From an uncultured Flavobacteriaceae bacterium (GTDB taxonomy: Bacteria > Bacteroidota > Bacteroidia > Flavobacteriales > Flavobacteriaceae): a stretch of DNA of 64,000 nt. The translations under genes were made by a program, and so were the position numbers. The stretch is taken from NCBI GenBank assembly GCA_947487895.1, contig CANKYF010000002.1, forward strand, positions 62,001-126,000, in the 5' to 3' direction. Under the pieces are notes generated by a model, which ran no database searches, was not told where the DNA came from, and worked only from the letters and a program-made list of their open reading frames with translations. Each line of letters begins with the position of its first letter. Positions within the stretch are counted from its first letter, which is position 1. This document shows positions 54,301 through 63,430 of this stretch, piece by piece.

Positions 54301-57300
54301 AGTATTACTGGAGATTTTCCAAGAATCTACTTTAATAACAGTGGTGATAAAGAAAAAATACGCACTATTGAGCAATGGGGGGATATAGAGTGGAGCTCTA
54401 TGGAAGATGCGTTTTATGGATGTACCAATATGCAAGGTAATTTTACTGATAGTCCAAATTTATCAAATGTAACCTCTATGCGCCAAATGTTTAGGAACTG
54501 TTCACAGTACAACATAGCCATGAATAATTGGGATATAAGCACCATTACAGATATGGGCTTAGCGTTTAGAGGGGCAACTAGCTTTAACGGTTTAATAACG
54601 AATTGGGATACCTCAAACGTAACCTCCATGTCACAAATGTTTTCTGGGGCAACTGTATTTAACCAAAATATCGGAAATTGGAATACCTCGAATGTTATTG
54701 CTTTCAGTAGTATGTTCTTCAGGGCAAGGGAATTTAATCAAGATATAAGCACTAAACTTGGGCAAGGCGTTCCTACAGGGGATGCTTGGAATGTTTCCCG
54801 GGCATCGGATATGCAAGGAATGTTTGACGGAGCAACTGTATTTAACCAAGATATTGGCAATTGGAATACGGGTAACGTAACTACCATGAGTAGTATGTTT
54901 CGATCAGCTAGCACATTCAATCAAGATATTAGTGGATGGATCTTAACCAATGTAGAAAATATGGGGGAATTGTTTAGAGGAGCAAGTGCTTTCAACCAAG
55001 ATATTAGTAATTGGGATGTCAGCAATACTAGATTTTTCCATACTATGTTTGATCAGGCTATCTCATTTAACCAAGATATTAGCGGATGGATTACTAGCAG
55101 TGCTATTTTAATGAGAGGCATGTTTAAGGACGCTGTTAATTTTGATCAAAACATAAGTTCTTGGAATGTAGAACTAGTAACTAATATGGAAGACATGTTT
55201 GATGGGGTTACCTTATCAACAGCAAATTATGAGGCACTTTTAATTGGGTGGAATGCTCAAAATTTACAACCTAATGTTAGTTTTAGTGGAGGAAATAGTC
55301 AATATTGCTCTAAAGCAGCTGAAGATGCTAGAGCTAATATGATAGCATCAGACAGCTGGATTATAAGCGATGGAGGTTTTTCTGGCCCCACAATTAGTGA
55401 TTTAGCCGACCAAACCCATGTAGATTTTTATACTTTGCCTACCATCGCAGGCACGCAACTTACAGGAGCAGAGGCATATTATACCGAAACCAATGGGGGA
55501 GGAACAAGTTATAATGCGGGTGATGTTATTAGCTTCGGTGATTTCCTAAGTTATCCTATTACCCTTTATATTTATGATGGCTCAAGTACTTGTAATAGCG
55601 AAGAATCCTTTGAGTTGATACTAACAGAAACAGTTGTAACAATACCAAATTGTACTACATTATCTGTACCAATGAATGGAGATACAGATGTGGCTACAAC
55701 GTTAAATCAAATTACTTGGGATGTTGTTGCTGAAGCTACAAGTTATAAAGTTACAATCACAGGAACTACAAATAATAATAGGCCTGAATTTGAAACAACT
55801 GATACCTATGTAGATTTTACGATGCCCTTTTTAAATGATGAAATTGTTTCTGTTTCTATTATTCCTGTAAATGGAACCGTAGAAGCTACAGGTTGTACTA
55901 TTCAAAGCTTTACTATTGAATCGGCAAATACTACACCAACAATACCAGATTGTACTACATTATCTGCACCAATGAATGGTGATACAGATGTAGCAACAAC
56001 GTTAAATCAAATTACTTGGGATGTTGTTGCTGAAGCTACCAGTTATAAAGTTACAATTACAGGAACTACAAATAATAATAGGCCTGAATTTGAAACAACT
56101 GATACCCATGTAGATTTTACAATGCCCTTTTTAAATGATGAAATTGTTTCTGTTTCTATTATTCCTGTAAACGGAACCGTAGAAGCTACAGGTTGTACTA
56201 TTCAAAGCTTTACTATTGAATCGGCAAATACTACACCAACAATACCAGATTGTACTACTTTATTAATTCCAATGAATGGTGATACAGGTGTAGCTACAAC
56301 GTTAAATCAAATTACTTGGGATGTTGTTGCTGAAGCTACCAGTTATAAAGTTACAATCACAGGAACTACAAATAATAATAGGCCTGAATTTGAAACAACT
56401 GATACCCATGTAGATTTTACAATGCCCTTTTTAAATGATGAAATTGTTTCTGTTTCTATTATTCCTGTAAACGGAACCGTAGAAGCTACAGGTTGTACTA
56501 TTCAAAGCTTTACTATTGAATCAGCAAATACTACACCAACAATACCAGACTGTACCACATTAAGTGCTCCTGCTAATGGAGATATTGGCGTTTCTGTTAA
56601 TAGAGCTTCAGTATCATGGGATCCTGTTGCTAATGCAGATGGGTATAGAATAACAGTGTCTGGAACTGCTGATAATAATGTGTCTAATTTTGATATAACT
56701 ACTGGTACTTCTTATAATTTCTCAAACGACTTTACCCACGAAGAAATTGTTAATATTAAAATAGAACCTTATAATTCTGCAGGAACAAATACAACTTGTA
56801 TCACACAAAGTTTTACTATTATAGAGTTTCCTACAACTACTCCTTCCTGTACTAGTGCCAATTCCCCTGCAAATGGGGCTACCAATATCCCAATAGATAT
56901 TGCTTCTGTTTCATGGCCTCCGGTGACTAATGCAAGTGGATATAGAATTACGGTAACTGGTACAGCAAACAATAATGCATCTGATGTAGATGTACCTAGA
57001 GGGACTACCTATACGTTTCAAAATGATTTCTCTTATGGAGAAATAGTCGACATTAGTATTATACCATATAATGCTTTTGGTAGCCCATTGTTTAATTGTC
57101 CCTCTACAAATTTTACTATTGTTAATGACCCAAACTCATCTACATCGATTCCTAATTGTACGTCATTAATTTCACCAATGAACGGAGCCATTAACATTTC
57201 AACTAAAATAGCTTCAGTATCATGGGATTCAGTTACAGATGCTGATGGCTATAGAATTACATTAGGAACAACACCTAATGGAAATGATATTCTAGATAAT

Positions 57301-58050
57301 TTTGATGCAGGCAACACAACTACTTACAATTTATTAGCAGACTTACCAGAGCAGACACAAATATTTGCAACAATTACGCCATATAATGCTGTTGGTAATG
57401 CAACAGGTTGTACAGAAGAAAGCTTTACTACAGAAACCATTCCTGTAGTTCCAAATTGTACTAACTTGACTTCACCATCTAATACTGCCACAAATGTTTC
57501 TATGAGTACAGATTTAAGTTGGGTAGCTATTCCAAACGTTGATGGTTATCGAATAACAGTTGGAACAACGTCTAATGGAAATGATGTTCTAGATAATTTT
57601 GATGCAGGTAATGAAACTACTTACGATTTATCAACAGATTTACCTGAGAATACACAAATCTTCGTAACAATTACGCCATACAATGGCGTTGGTGATGCAA
57701 CAGGGTGTACTGAAGAAAGCTTTACTACAGAAAATCCAATATCTTTCCCAGAAGATGATACTAGCAAATATGGTTTTTCACCAGATGGAAACGGCATAAA
57801 TGATTACTGGGTTATTAATGGCATTCAAAATTATCCAGATAATGAAGTCATTATATATAATAGGTGGGGGGACAAGGTATTTAGAATTGTAGGTTATGAT
57901 AATTTTTCAAGAGTATTTAGTGGTGAAGCTAACCAAAAGACAACTATGGGAGCAGGTAAATTACCTTCTGGCACCTACTTTTTTGAAATTAAAATAAATG
58001 GAAATCACAACCTTAAAAAAACTAAAGGTTTCGTAGTTATAAAGCGTTAA
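51337..58050 (+). CDS. Giant T9SS type B surface protein with LRR, Ig-like, FN3-like and BspA repeats
   Basis: 2237 residues. Signal peptide (residues 1-20). Leucine-rich repeats at about 62-442 with a repeated LDVTQN/LDLSQN core. An Ig-like domain at about 547-632, FN3-like repeats at about 636-927, then PKD/BspA-type DUF285 repeats at about 933-1308 (many W-D/N-T-S-N-V-T-x-M motifs). A separate domain spans 1348-1432, followed by seven C-rich repeats at 1435-2137. The first three of these are 300 bp and about 97 percent identical to each other. It ends in a gliding-motility type B sorting domain (YGFSPDGNGINDYW ... NRWGDKVF). It should be exported by T9SS and kept at the surface as an adhesin. 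The next gene encodes a PorP/SprF protein. Confidence 0.93.
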   Translation: MLLSMTRYLLLFFCLFFSVFSFSQTAPIPDTNFEQFLIDQGIDTNGSNGNILNTDAQAVTNLNITRNDIVDFTGLEAFVNLITLNAGQNQVPTIPLTTLTLLEELRFARNTALATLDLTQNIALRVLAFNNDAAPPLLTTLDLSQNINLEDLNIRTVRSITSLTLPATPTLVNIYVANLSVPTIDLSQLTGDLRFRIVGSSVFVTIIYPNKRDALKNLTLSSINFPSVDVTEMIGLERLSLSSTNVETLLLPSTNTLTNINILHHNLGSSLDLSPVPALTNLDIRFAKTLPLEIDLTNNPVLQDVWLTHNLMNVVDVTQNPELSNLRIYNNNLTSLDVTQNLKLNRLEAYQNQLPSIDLSQNLNLQYLNLRNNQLPTLDVTQNTKIRSINIGDNLFTGTGLDVTQNPELTSLTVDNNQIESLDITQNTNLIYFDISFNIFPGNNILNQFSNIIAAQGRLRGSLIANNNLLSGSIPDFYGLYDPMVQTRRFRLYINENNFHFGDFESQHLGLVDLTTTMSIGPAPDFVIDKYYYAPQAKVNAIENPTRNAGESITLLAEVRGTQNHYKWFKDGLEIPDAADSPELILTDLNTCDAGVYHAEITSDLVPFENSNPPGTDGKNLLLIRNDITLTVNATKACVSLNMIPLDNVPINSGLRWHSAPGACGYKISMGVDPGGTDILDNEDVGDVNVYNFASDLIHNKEYYVTITPYYADGDFTGCAEEFFITNTSFVGADCTTLSSPLDGSINIATDLSRIEWNPANAAEEYDVTISSPSGSNDIVTTTTETFISLTNDFNPGEVVNVSIVPKNSHGFTVGCISESFTIVSTISTTPPNCTTLVAPANGDTDIALDLNQISWNPVTDAYNYRITINGSTSNANDVTDLILANTTHTFTNNFDYGETVTVTIVPLNGSIEPSTACSPETFTIVANTPTGNPFVSTWETTANNETITIPTIGTGYNYTVDWGDTTTTTGETGDATHTYITPGIHTISITGDFPRIYFNNSGDKEKIRTIEQWGDIEWSSMEDAFYGCTNMQGNFTDSPNLSNVTSMRQMFRNCSQYNIAMNNWDISTITDMGLAFRGATSFNGLITNWDTSNVTSMSQMFSGATVFNQNIGNWNTSNVIAFSSMFFRAREFNQDISTKLGQGVPTGDAWNVSRASDMQGMFDGATVFNQDIGNWNTGNVTTMSSMFRSASTFNQDISGWILTNVENMGELFRGASAFNQDISNWDVSNTRFFHTMFDQAISFNQDISGWITSSAILMRGMFKDAVNFDQNISSWNVELVTNMEDMFDGVTLSTANYEALLIGWNAQNLQPNVSFSGGNSQYCSKAAEDARANMIASDSWIISDGGFSGPTISDLADQTHVDFYTLPTIAGTQLTGAEAYYTETNGGGTSYNAGDVISFGDFLSYPITLYIYDGSSTCNSEESFELILTETVVTIPNCTTLSVPMNGDTDVATTLNQITWDVVAEATSYKVTITGTTNNNRPEFETTDTYVDFTMPFLNDEIVSVSIIPVNGTVEATGCTIQSFTIESANTTPTIPDCTTLSAPMNGDTDVATTLNQITWDVVAEATSYKVTITGTTNNNRPEFETTDTHVDFTMPFLNDEIVSVSIIPVNGTVEATGCTIQSFTIESANTTPTIPDCTTLLIPMNGDTGVATTLNQITWDVVAEATSYKVTITGTTNNNRPEFETTDTHVDFTMPFLNDEIVSVSIIPVNGTVEATGCTIQSFTIESANTTPTIPDCTTLSAPANGDIGVSVNRASVSWDPVANADGYRITVSGTADNNVSNFDITTGTSYNFSNDFTHEEIVNIKIEPYNSAGTNTTCITQSFTIIEFPTTTPSCTSANSPANGATNIPIDIASVSWPPVTNASGYRITVTGTANNNASDVDVPRGTTYTFQNDFSYGEIVDISIIPYNAFGSPLFNCPSTNFTIVNDPNSSTSIPNCTSLISPMNGAINISTKIASVSWDSVTDADGYRITLGTTPNGNDILDNFDAGNTTTYNLLADLPEQTQIFATITPYNAVGNATGCTEESFTTETIPVVPNCTNLTSPSNTATNVSMSTDLSWVAIPNVDGYRITVGTTSNGNDVLDNFDAGNETTYDLSTDLPENTQIFVTITPYNGVGDATGCTEESFTTENPISFPEDDTSKYGFSPDGNGINDYWVINGIQNYPDNEVIIYNRWGDKVFRIVGYDNFSRVFSGEANQKTTMGAGKLPSGTYFFEIKINGNHNLKKTKGFVVIKR
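55641..56540 (+). repeat. Three near-identical 300-bp tandem repeats
   Basis: Units 55641-55940, 55941-56240 and 56241-56540, each exactly 100 codons, with about 10 differences per unit pair by manual comparison. Four more divergent units follow. Such units are prone to copy-number change. Confidence 0.9.
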
Positions 58051-58053
58051 GTC

Positions 58054-58983
58054 ATGAAATTAAAACTCAATTATAAAAGTCTTGCGCTTTGTTTAACTGT
58101 GTATATTACAAGTTGTTATTTAGGTTTTGCGCAACAAACAGCATCATTTCCAGAATATAATTATAATCCGTTTATAATTAACCCTGGTTATACAGGTTTA
58201 TTAGCAACAGGAGAAGCCACAATAAGTAATACTGGTTTTAGCAGTTTTGATGGTGCCCCAAGAAATTTTAATGCTAGTCTTCATGTTCCAATTAGTAATG
58301 GAAAAATGGGATTAGGAGGTGCTATAATTAGAGACGAGATTGGAGTAACGTCATCTACAAATACGTTTTTGGCATATTCTTATAAAATTAAGTTTGATTT
58401 TAAAAGCGATAGGCCTTATTGGCAAAATTATGAGCCAGGTGTTTTATCATTTGGTATTACAGCTGGATTATTACAATACCAAGAAAATCTATTGAGTCTT
58501 AACATTGTTGATGATATTAAGTTTAACGAAAATATAAACTCCAGTATCCCCACAATTGGTGCAGGTTTTTTGTTTAATCATTCGCGTTTTTATGTTGGTC
58601 TTTCTGTACCAAATGTATTTGGTACAAGTTTAGCTCAAGATAGAGACGCTCTAAATTTAGTATTTCCTGTATATGGCTATTTAGGGTATCGCGTTTTTAA
58701 TGATCGTTTTAAAAACTTTATGTTTAAGCCTAGTATCTTTATAAAACACGAAAAAGGGGCACCAATCTTAGCAGATTTTAACGCATCTGTAAGTTACCAA
58801 AATAAATTTGAAATAGGCGCAGGTTACAGAACCAACTCAAGCTTTAATCTATTAGCTGGACTTTATTTACTTGATAATTTTAGATTCATTTATCATTATA
58901 ATATTGCTACAAATAATTCGCCTATTGGCAATATTCATGGATTAATACTTAGCGTTAGGTTTGGAAATGGGTATGCATTATAA
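58054..58983 (+). CDS. PorP/SprF-family type IX secretion membrane protein
   Basis: 309 residues, signal peptide at residues 1-27 (cut near GFAQ). PorP/SprF pattern: FPEYNYNPFIINPGYTG near the N-terminus, SNGKMGLGGAIIRDEIGVTSSTNTFLAYSYKI, then a barrel ending FRFIYHYNIATNNSPIG and ILSVRFG. SprF-like proteins pair with individual type B cargo (as with SprB/SprF in gliding) and hold it at the outer membrane. It starts 3 bases after the giant adhesin gene, which makes it that protein's dedicated partner. Confidence 0.93.
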   Translation: MKLKLNYKSLALCLTVYITSCYLGFAQQTASFPEYNYNPFIINPGYTGLLATGEATISNTGFSSFDGAPRNFNASLHVPISNGKMGLGGAIIRDEIGVTSSTNTFLAYSYKIKFDFKSDRPYWQNYEPGVLSFGITAGLLQYQENLLSLNIVDDIKFNENINSSIPTIGAGFLFNHSRFYVGLSVPNVFGTSLAQDRDALNLVFPVYGYLGYRVFNDRFKNFMFKPSIFIKHEKGAPILADFNASVSYQNKFEIGAGYRTNSSFNLLAGLYLLDNFRFIYHYNIATNNSPIGNIHGLILSVRFGNGYAL

Positions 58984-59051
58984 ACGTTTTAAACATACAA
59001 TCACTTACTAAAAATTTAAATTAAAAAATCTACTATACGCTACTGCTTGTA

Positions 59052-59090
59052 AAGTAAGCAAAGCTTCTTTTTTGGTAGCCTTGCTTACTT
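59052..59090. terminator. Bidirectional terminator between convergent genes
   Basis: AAGTAAGCAA / TTGCTTACTT inverted repeat (10 bp) with a T-rich loop, between the PorP/SprF gene and the S41 peptidase. Confidence 0.6.
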
Positions 59091-59104
59091 GGTTTTGAAG
59101 TTGC

Positions 59105-60517
59105 TTAATTATTTAGTATTTCCAAAGCACGATCTATTCCGCTATCCTTTTCTTCTTGAAAATCTTGAGTTGATAAAAAAGGAATATAATTTTCTTGATT
59201 ATCAGGTCCAATTCCAACAACTTCAAAAACGTTGCCTTGTGCATCGCTATATATTTCGTTTGACAATCCTACTTCTGCACCATTAGGTAATACATGTGTA
59301 AGAATAGTAGAAAAAGCACCATTTGTATTCTCTCCTACAATGGTCACATACGTTAAATCTTTCATACATAAAGTAAAAAGTTCTCCTGCACTAATAGTAT
59401 GAGGACTCGTAAGCAGTATGATATCTTCTGTAAATTGAAAATCTCCTTGTGGTTCTACAGAAAAGGGTTTATTTTCTGTAAAACTATCACCCAATCTAGC
59501 TTTTTTGAAATATGAAACTCGCTCCTGATCCATAAAACGAGAAACCATGTTCAACGCAGCGGTATCAAATCCACCATTATTAAAACGCAGATCGAGAACT
59601 AGTTTAGAAACTCCTGATTCCTTGATATCATTCATAATCCTATCTAATACAACATTTAATGATGACAACTCATTACTCAAATTTGTACCGTATCCTTGCA
59701 TCGTAGAAATAAGAATGTATCCAATATCATCATTAATTAATCCCCATATAATATTCTCATTTTCATCTATTTCAAATTCTCCACCTAAATATTCTGTTAC
59801 TATCGTTTGTGCTTTTTGATTTTTAAGAGCCATAAAGTCATCTTCACTGTTTATAATAAGATCACCACTTAGATTAGCGTTTAGTCTTTCATTTAATTTA
59901 GCATCTCCAGATTGAATTTCAATAACATTCTCTTCATCATATATACTAACATGTCCATCTTCCATCAAAAACATTAGTTCTTCCACAATTTCATAAAAGT
60001 TATCTGTTGTAACTTGATCTCTTAAACTTTTATACTGAGACCAATCTATATTTCTTGTTTCAAAAAAAGCATAGTAGTCATTAAAAATATTCCAGAAATG
60101 GTCAAAATTTATTACAGGATCTTTAGTGTCAGAAACTTGATCTGGTAGGCAATCTGCATTTTGATTTGGTAATCGCACAAATACTATTTCAGAATCTGAT
60201 AATTCTGAAGAAGCTATGAGCTCATTTTCAGTGATAACATCAAAATCAAATTCATAGAAATCCTGAAGAACAAAATCATTATCTTGAATAGAGCATCCAG
60301 CGGCATTTGTATTGTAAAATATATTCTTATCATCTGTAAATTGAAACACCCATCCTTTTTCTGGTATTGACCAAAATCCATTAATTGAGTTTTCTGGTGG
60401 TACAGTAGTAGTTGTGTCATCATTAGACTCACAGGCCGTAAATACTACAAATAATAGCAACAATTGAATAAGGCGCTTTATTGATTTTACTTCGGTACAC
60501 AAATGTATATTTATCAT
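59105..60517 (-). CDS. S41-family peptidase lipoprotein
   Basis: 470 residues. A lipobox ends in VVFTACES, placing the protein in the envelope. The tail-specific protease core appears at about residues 260-470: LRFNNGGFDTAALNMVSRF, then the nucleophile Ser in LTSPHTISAGELFTLCMKDL, as in C-terminal processing peptidases. The first 200 residues are a domain found in Bacteroidota S41 proteins without a PDZ domain that I can see. The Lys of the usual Ser-Lys dyad was not clearly located. It is convergent with the PorP/SprF gene. Confidence 0.87.
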   Translation of the reverse strand: MINIHLCTEVKSIKRLIQLLLLFVVFTACESNDDTTTTVPPENSINGFWSIPEKGWVFQFTDDKNIFYNTNAAGCSIQDNDFVLQDFYEFDFDVITENELIASSELSDSEIVFVRLPNQNADCLPDQVSDTKDPVINFDHFWNIFNDYYAFFETRNIDWSQYKSLRDQVTTDNFYEIVEELMFLMEDGHVSIYDEENVIEIQSGDAKLNERLNANLSGDLIINSEDDFMALKNQKAQTIVTEYLGGEFEIDENENIIWGLINDDIGYILISTMQGYGTNLSNELSSLNVVLDRIMNDIKESGVSKLVLDLRFNNGGFDTAALNMVSRFMDQERVSYFKKARLGDSFTENKPFSVEPQGDFQFTEDIILLTSPHTISAGELFTLCMKDLTYVTIVGENTNGAFSTILTHVLPNGAEVGLSNEIYSDAQGNVFEVVGIGPDNQENYIPFLSTQDFQEEKDSGIDRALEILNN

Positions 60518-60580
60518 AGTTTTATTTTTAAAATTATTATTATAATTGAAAGGGTTTAGAATACCATGTTTTATATATAG

Positions 60581-61102
60581 TTAAAAACGATACCCTATTC
60601 TTAGGTTAACATATGGTGAAAAAACTATTTCTCTTCGATATCCAAGTCCTCCACCAACTCCAACTTCATAATTAAAATGCTTACCAAGATTTCTTCTTAT
60701 TCCCCAAGTGGGAGCAATAAATATTCGATTTACATCATTTTCTTCAGCTTCTAAAACCGAACGGAAATGATAACTAGTTCTTAGCGAGACGTAATTACCA
60801 CTATTACCATCTATTCTTTTACCCTTATTGGCGCGCTCATTTAGATTGTAGTACCAACGTGGTTCTAATGCTACTATGGGTACAATATTTGTTGTATTAA
60901 CACCTCCTATTCCTATTTCGCTTCGAAAAGCCACTTGATCTGATAATTTTAATTCATTATAAAGCCATATACCTATTAACCCAACTTGGGTACCAAATGT
61001 TGATTTTTCTACTGATACATCATCTTTTGTATTTTGAGAAAATCCAAAATGAGAGCTCATCATTAAAAGGGAAACAAAAATTATTCTAATCATTTTAAAC
61101 AT
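60581..61102 (-). CDS. Small outer-membrane protein, unknown
   Basis: 173 residues. Signal peptide at residues 1-22 (cut near FSQN). The rest alternates in short strands and ends in a C-terminal aromatic (YVNLRIGYRF), fitting a small beta-barrel. No named family is certain. It is 63 bases from the S41 gene on the same strand and could share its transcript. It also resembles in layout the divergent 196-residue protein at 61336, but I see no clear sequence similarity. Confidence 0.7.
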   Translation of the reverse strand: MFKMIRIIFVSLLMMSSHFGFSQNTKDDVSVEKSTFGTQVGLIGIWLYNELKLSDQVAFRSEIGIGGVNTTNIVPIVALEPRWYYNLNERANKGKRIDGNSGNYVSLRTSYHFRSVLEAEENDVNRIFIAPTWGIRRNLGKHFNYEVGVGGGLGYRREIVFSPYVNLRIGYRF

Positions 61103-61335
61103 TGTTTTAAAATTTTACATCCCTAAAACAAATAGCAAGGCAAACACCCTACTAAAAATTTTAAAAAATAAAATGAAGCTATTTAATGTCCTGTGAGGTT
61201 AGTTTATTTAATTAAGAGTTTTAAAGTCAAGTTGTTTTGTGTTTTTACTTTTAAAATAAATTAATGGTAGGGTATTTATAGGTTCATATGTTTTAGGGGT
61301 GTAAAATTTTAACTCAAGAATATAAAAACAGAATC

Positions 61336-61926
61336 ATGAAAAAAATTGGATGCGGCATTCTCATAGGATTATTAGCTATAATATCATTAAATGCTCAGAA
61401 GAAAGGAAGTGATTTTAAAAAAGAAGGGAGTATACCAAAAAACAATATTAAAGTATACCCTATATATGTATTGTCTGGAATTATTGGTATAGGATACGAA
61501 CGTGTTATTGCCCCCAAAACTTCACTAAACTTTATAGTTCTTCAACAATTTTCTGAACCAAACTTTGATAATAACGTATTTGAAAGAAATTATGATTTAT
61601 TTTTCGAAACAGATATAAGGCGCTATCTCACCAAACAAAAAAAAGCTCCAGAAGGTTGGTTTGTAAGTGCAGGATTGTTGACAGAATATAATTATGATAG
61701 GCTAAAAAATAGTCATAACAATCAAACTACAGATATACAACGCCTATGGGTTGGTGGTTCTGGTAAAATAGGTCATCAATGGATATTTAAGAAAGCATTA
61801 AAAGGTATATCTACAGATATAGCAGGAGGTATAGCCTATAGAACTATAATAGATGGTAGTTCTGATAGTAACTCTCAAAACGGATTTGATACAATAATAG
61901 ACGTTACTATTGGCTATTCTTGGTAA
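61336..61926 (+). CDS. Outer-membrane protein, DUF3575-like
   Basis: 196 residues. Signal peptide residues 1-20 (cut near LNAQ). Beta-barrel-like pattern IKVYPIYVLSGIIGIGYERVIAPKTSLNF, FETDIRRYL, GWFVSAGLLTEYNYDR, WVGGSGKIGHQWIF, ending DTIIDVTIGYSW with the C-terminal aromatic. This matches small Bacteroidota barrels of the DUF3575 type, though the family call is uncertain. It precedes the sigma factor by about 60 bases in the same direction and may be co-transcribed. Confidence 0.65.
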   Translation: MKKIGCGILIGLLAIISLNAQKKGSDFKKEGSIPKNNIKVYPIYVLSGIIGIGYERVIAPKTSLNFIVLQQFSEPNFDNNVFERNYDLFFETDIRRYLTKQKKAPEGWFVSAGLLTEYNYDRLKNSHNNQTTDIQRLWVGGSGKIGHQWIFKKALKGISTDIAGGIAYRTIIDGSSDSNSQNGFDTIIDVTIGYSW

Positions 61927-61987
61927 TGGTTGATTTGTATTTTACCTTTTTTATATAATTTTGGATACTTTATTTAATTTTTTAACA

Positions 61988-62506
61988 ATGCCCAAGAAAG
62001 TAATTAGCGTTTGTGAAGAGAAAGTATATGACAAACTATACCGTGAGCACGCAGAAAAAATATGTTACTACCTCTATTACAAATATGGAGACATGGAAAA
62101 AGCCCAAGATATTGTGCAAGATAGTTTTGCGAAATTATGGATTAACTGCTCCAAGATACTTTTTGGAGCAGCAAAAAGTTTTCTTTATAAAATCGCTAAT
62201 AATGCTTCTATCAACGCTATTGTTCATCAAAAAACAGTACTAAAATATCAAGAAATAGGGCAAAAAACGTATACAAATGAATCTCCAGAATTTCAGATGG
62301 AAGAAAAAGAATTTATGTATCGTCTAAATAGAGCTATTTCTGCTTTAAAGGACGGGCAACGAGAAGTTTTTCTTTTGAATAGAATGGAAAATAAGACATA
62401 CAAAGAGATTGCAGAAATGTTAGGAATCTCTGTAAAAGCAGTAGAAAAACGAATGCACTTGGCACTAGTTATTTTAAGAGAAAAAATAAAGTCACCTAAT
62501 ATATAA
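61988..62506 (+). CDS. ECF RNA polymerase sigma-70 factor
   Basis: 172 residues from the ATG at 61988; an upstream TTG at 61961 is possible but gives an odd leader. Region 2 appears as YREHAEKICYYLYYKYGDMEKAQDIVQDSFAKLW and region 4 as LKDGQREVFLLNRMENKTYKEIAEMLGISVKAVEKRMHLAL. It directs RNA polymerase to promoters of the regulon. The FecR-type anti-sigma starts 3 bases after its stop and a TonB receptor follows, so this is a FecI-type cell-surface signalling unit. Confidence 0.92.
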   Translation: MPKKVISVCEEKVYDKLYREHAEKICYYLYYKYGDMEKAQDIVQDSFAKLWINCSKILFGAAKSFLYKIANNASINAIVHQKTVLKYQEIGQKTYTNESPEFQMEEKEFMYRLNRAISALKDGQREVFLLNRMENKTYKEIAEMLGISVKAVEKRMHLALVILREKIKSPNI

Positions 62507-62509
62507 CCG

Positions 62510-63430
62510 ATGAAAAAAGATTTTAATGAAAATGATTTTTTAGGAAAATGGTTATCAGGTGATATCTCTAATGAAGATCGTAAGACCTTTGAGAACTCAG
62601 AAGATTATACTGCATATAAAGATATATTGAGAGGAGTAGAACGACTAGACAGACCTGTTTTTGATGTAGAAAAGGGTTTGAAAGAACAAAAAATCTATAA
62701 TACTTCATATAAAAAAGCCAAAATATCAAAAGTTTTTAAAATTCGTACATGGGTATATAGTGCAGCAGCAGTGGTTTTGGCCTTAATAGCATTAAGAATA
62801 GTATTTTTTCAGGATGTTACTATACGCACTAAAATGGCACAAACTCAAGTCATAACGCTGCCAGATCATTCTGTGGTAACTCTTAATGCCGATTCTTCTT
62901 TAGAATATGATAAAAATTCTTTTTTAGAGCGTAGAGAGTTATTTTTAAAAGGAGAAGCCTTTTTTAATGTTCATAAAGGATCTTCATTCACAGTTACTAC
63001 CAAAAATGGTGAAATTACTGTTTTGGGGACAGCATTTGATGTATATTCTAGAGATAGAACATTAGAAGTACATTGTTTTGAAGGTAAAGTAAGTGTGAAA
63101 AATGAGATTAATGAAGTGATTCTTACTCCTGGAAAAAGAACCAAATCTAATCAAAAAGAAAGGTTGACTATATTTAATGTTTCATATTCAAAACCCGATT
63201 GGTTAGATGGTAAAAGTAGTTTTTTTGAAGTACCTCTAGAGAGACTCATAAAAGAATTAGAACGACAATACAACATTAAAATTCATACAGGAGATATAGA
63301 TGTAAAAAGAGTGTTTACAGGCTTTTTTAGGCATACAAATCTTAAAGTCGCTCTTAGCACAAGTTTTGACCCCATGAATATTAGTTATACATTTGAAGGA
63401 GATAGGATTATAGTCTTAAAAAATAAATGA
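62510..63430 (+). CDS. FecR-family anti-sigma factor
   Basis: 306 residues. Cytoplasmic N-terminal part (about 1-80), membrane helix near residues 83-103 (IRTWVYSAAAVVLALIALRIVFFQ), and a periplasmic FecR domain with QVITLPDHSVVTLNADSSLEYD and FFNVHKGSSFTVTTKNGEITVLGTAFDVYS. Near the C-terminus is a DUF4974-like segment (EVPLERLIKELERQYNIKIHTGDIDVKRVFTGFF). It holds the ECF sigma inactive and relays the signal from the receptor's STN domain. It starts 3 bases after the sigma gene and overlaps the receptor by 4. Confidence 0.93.
   Translation: MKKDFNENDFLGKWLSGDISNEDRKTFENSEDYTAYKDILRGVERLDRPVFDVEKGLKEQKIYNTSYKKAKISKVFKIRTWVYSAAAVVLALIALRIVFFQDVTIRTKMAQTQVITLPDHSVVTLNADSSLEYDKNSFLERRELFLKGEAFFNVHKGSSFTVTTKNGEITVLGTAFDVYSRDRTLEVHCFEGKVSVKNEINEVILTPGKRTKSNQKERLTIFNVSYSKPDWLDGKSSFFEVPLERLIKELERQYNIKIHTGDIDVKRVFTGFFRHTNLKVALSTSFDPMNISYTFEGDRIIVLKNK

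Noticed and set aside
55641-56540. Possible CRISPR-like repeat array
   Set aside because: The repeats are 300 bp, in frame within a surface protein, and have no spacers.
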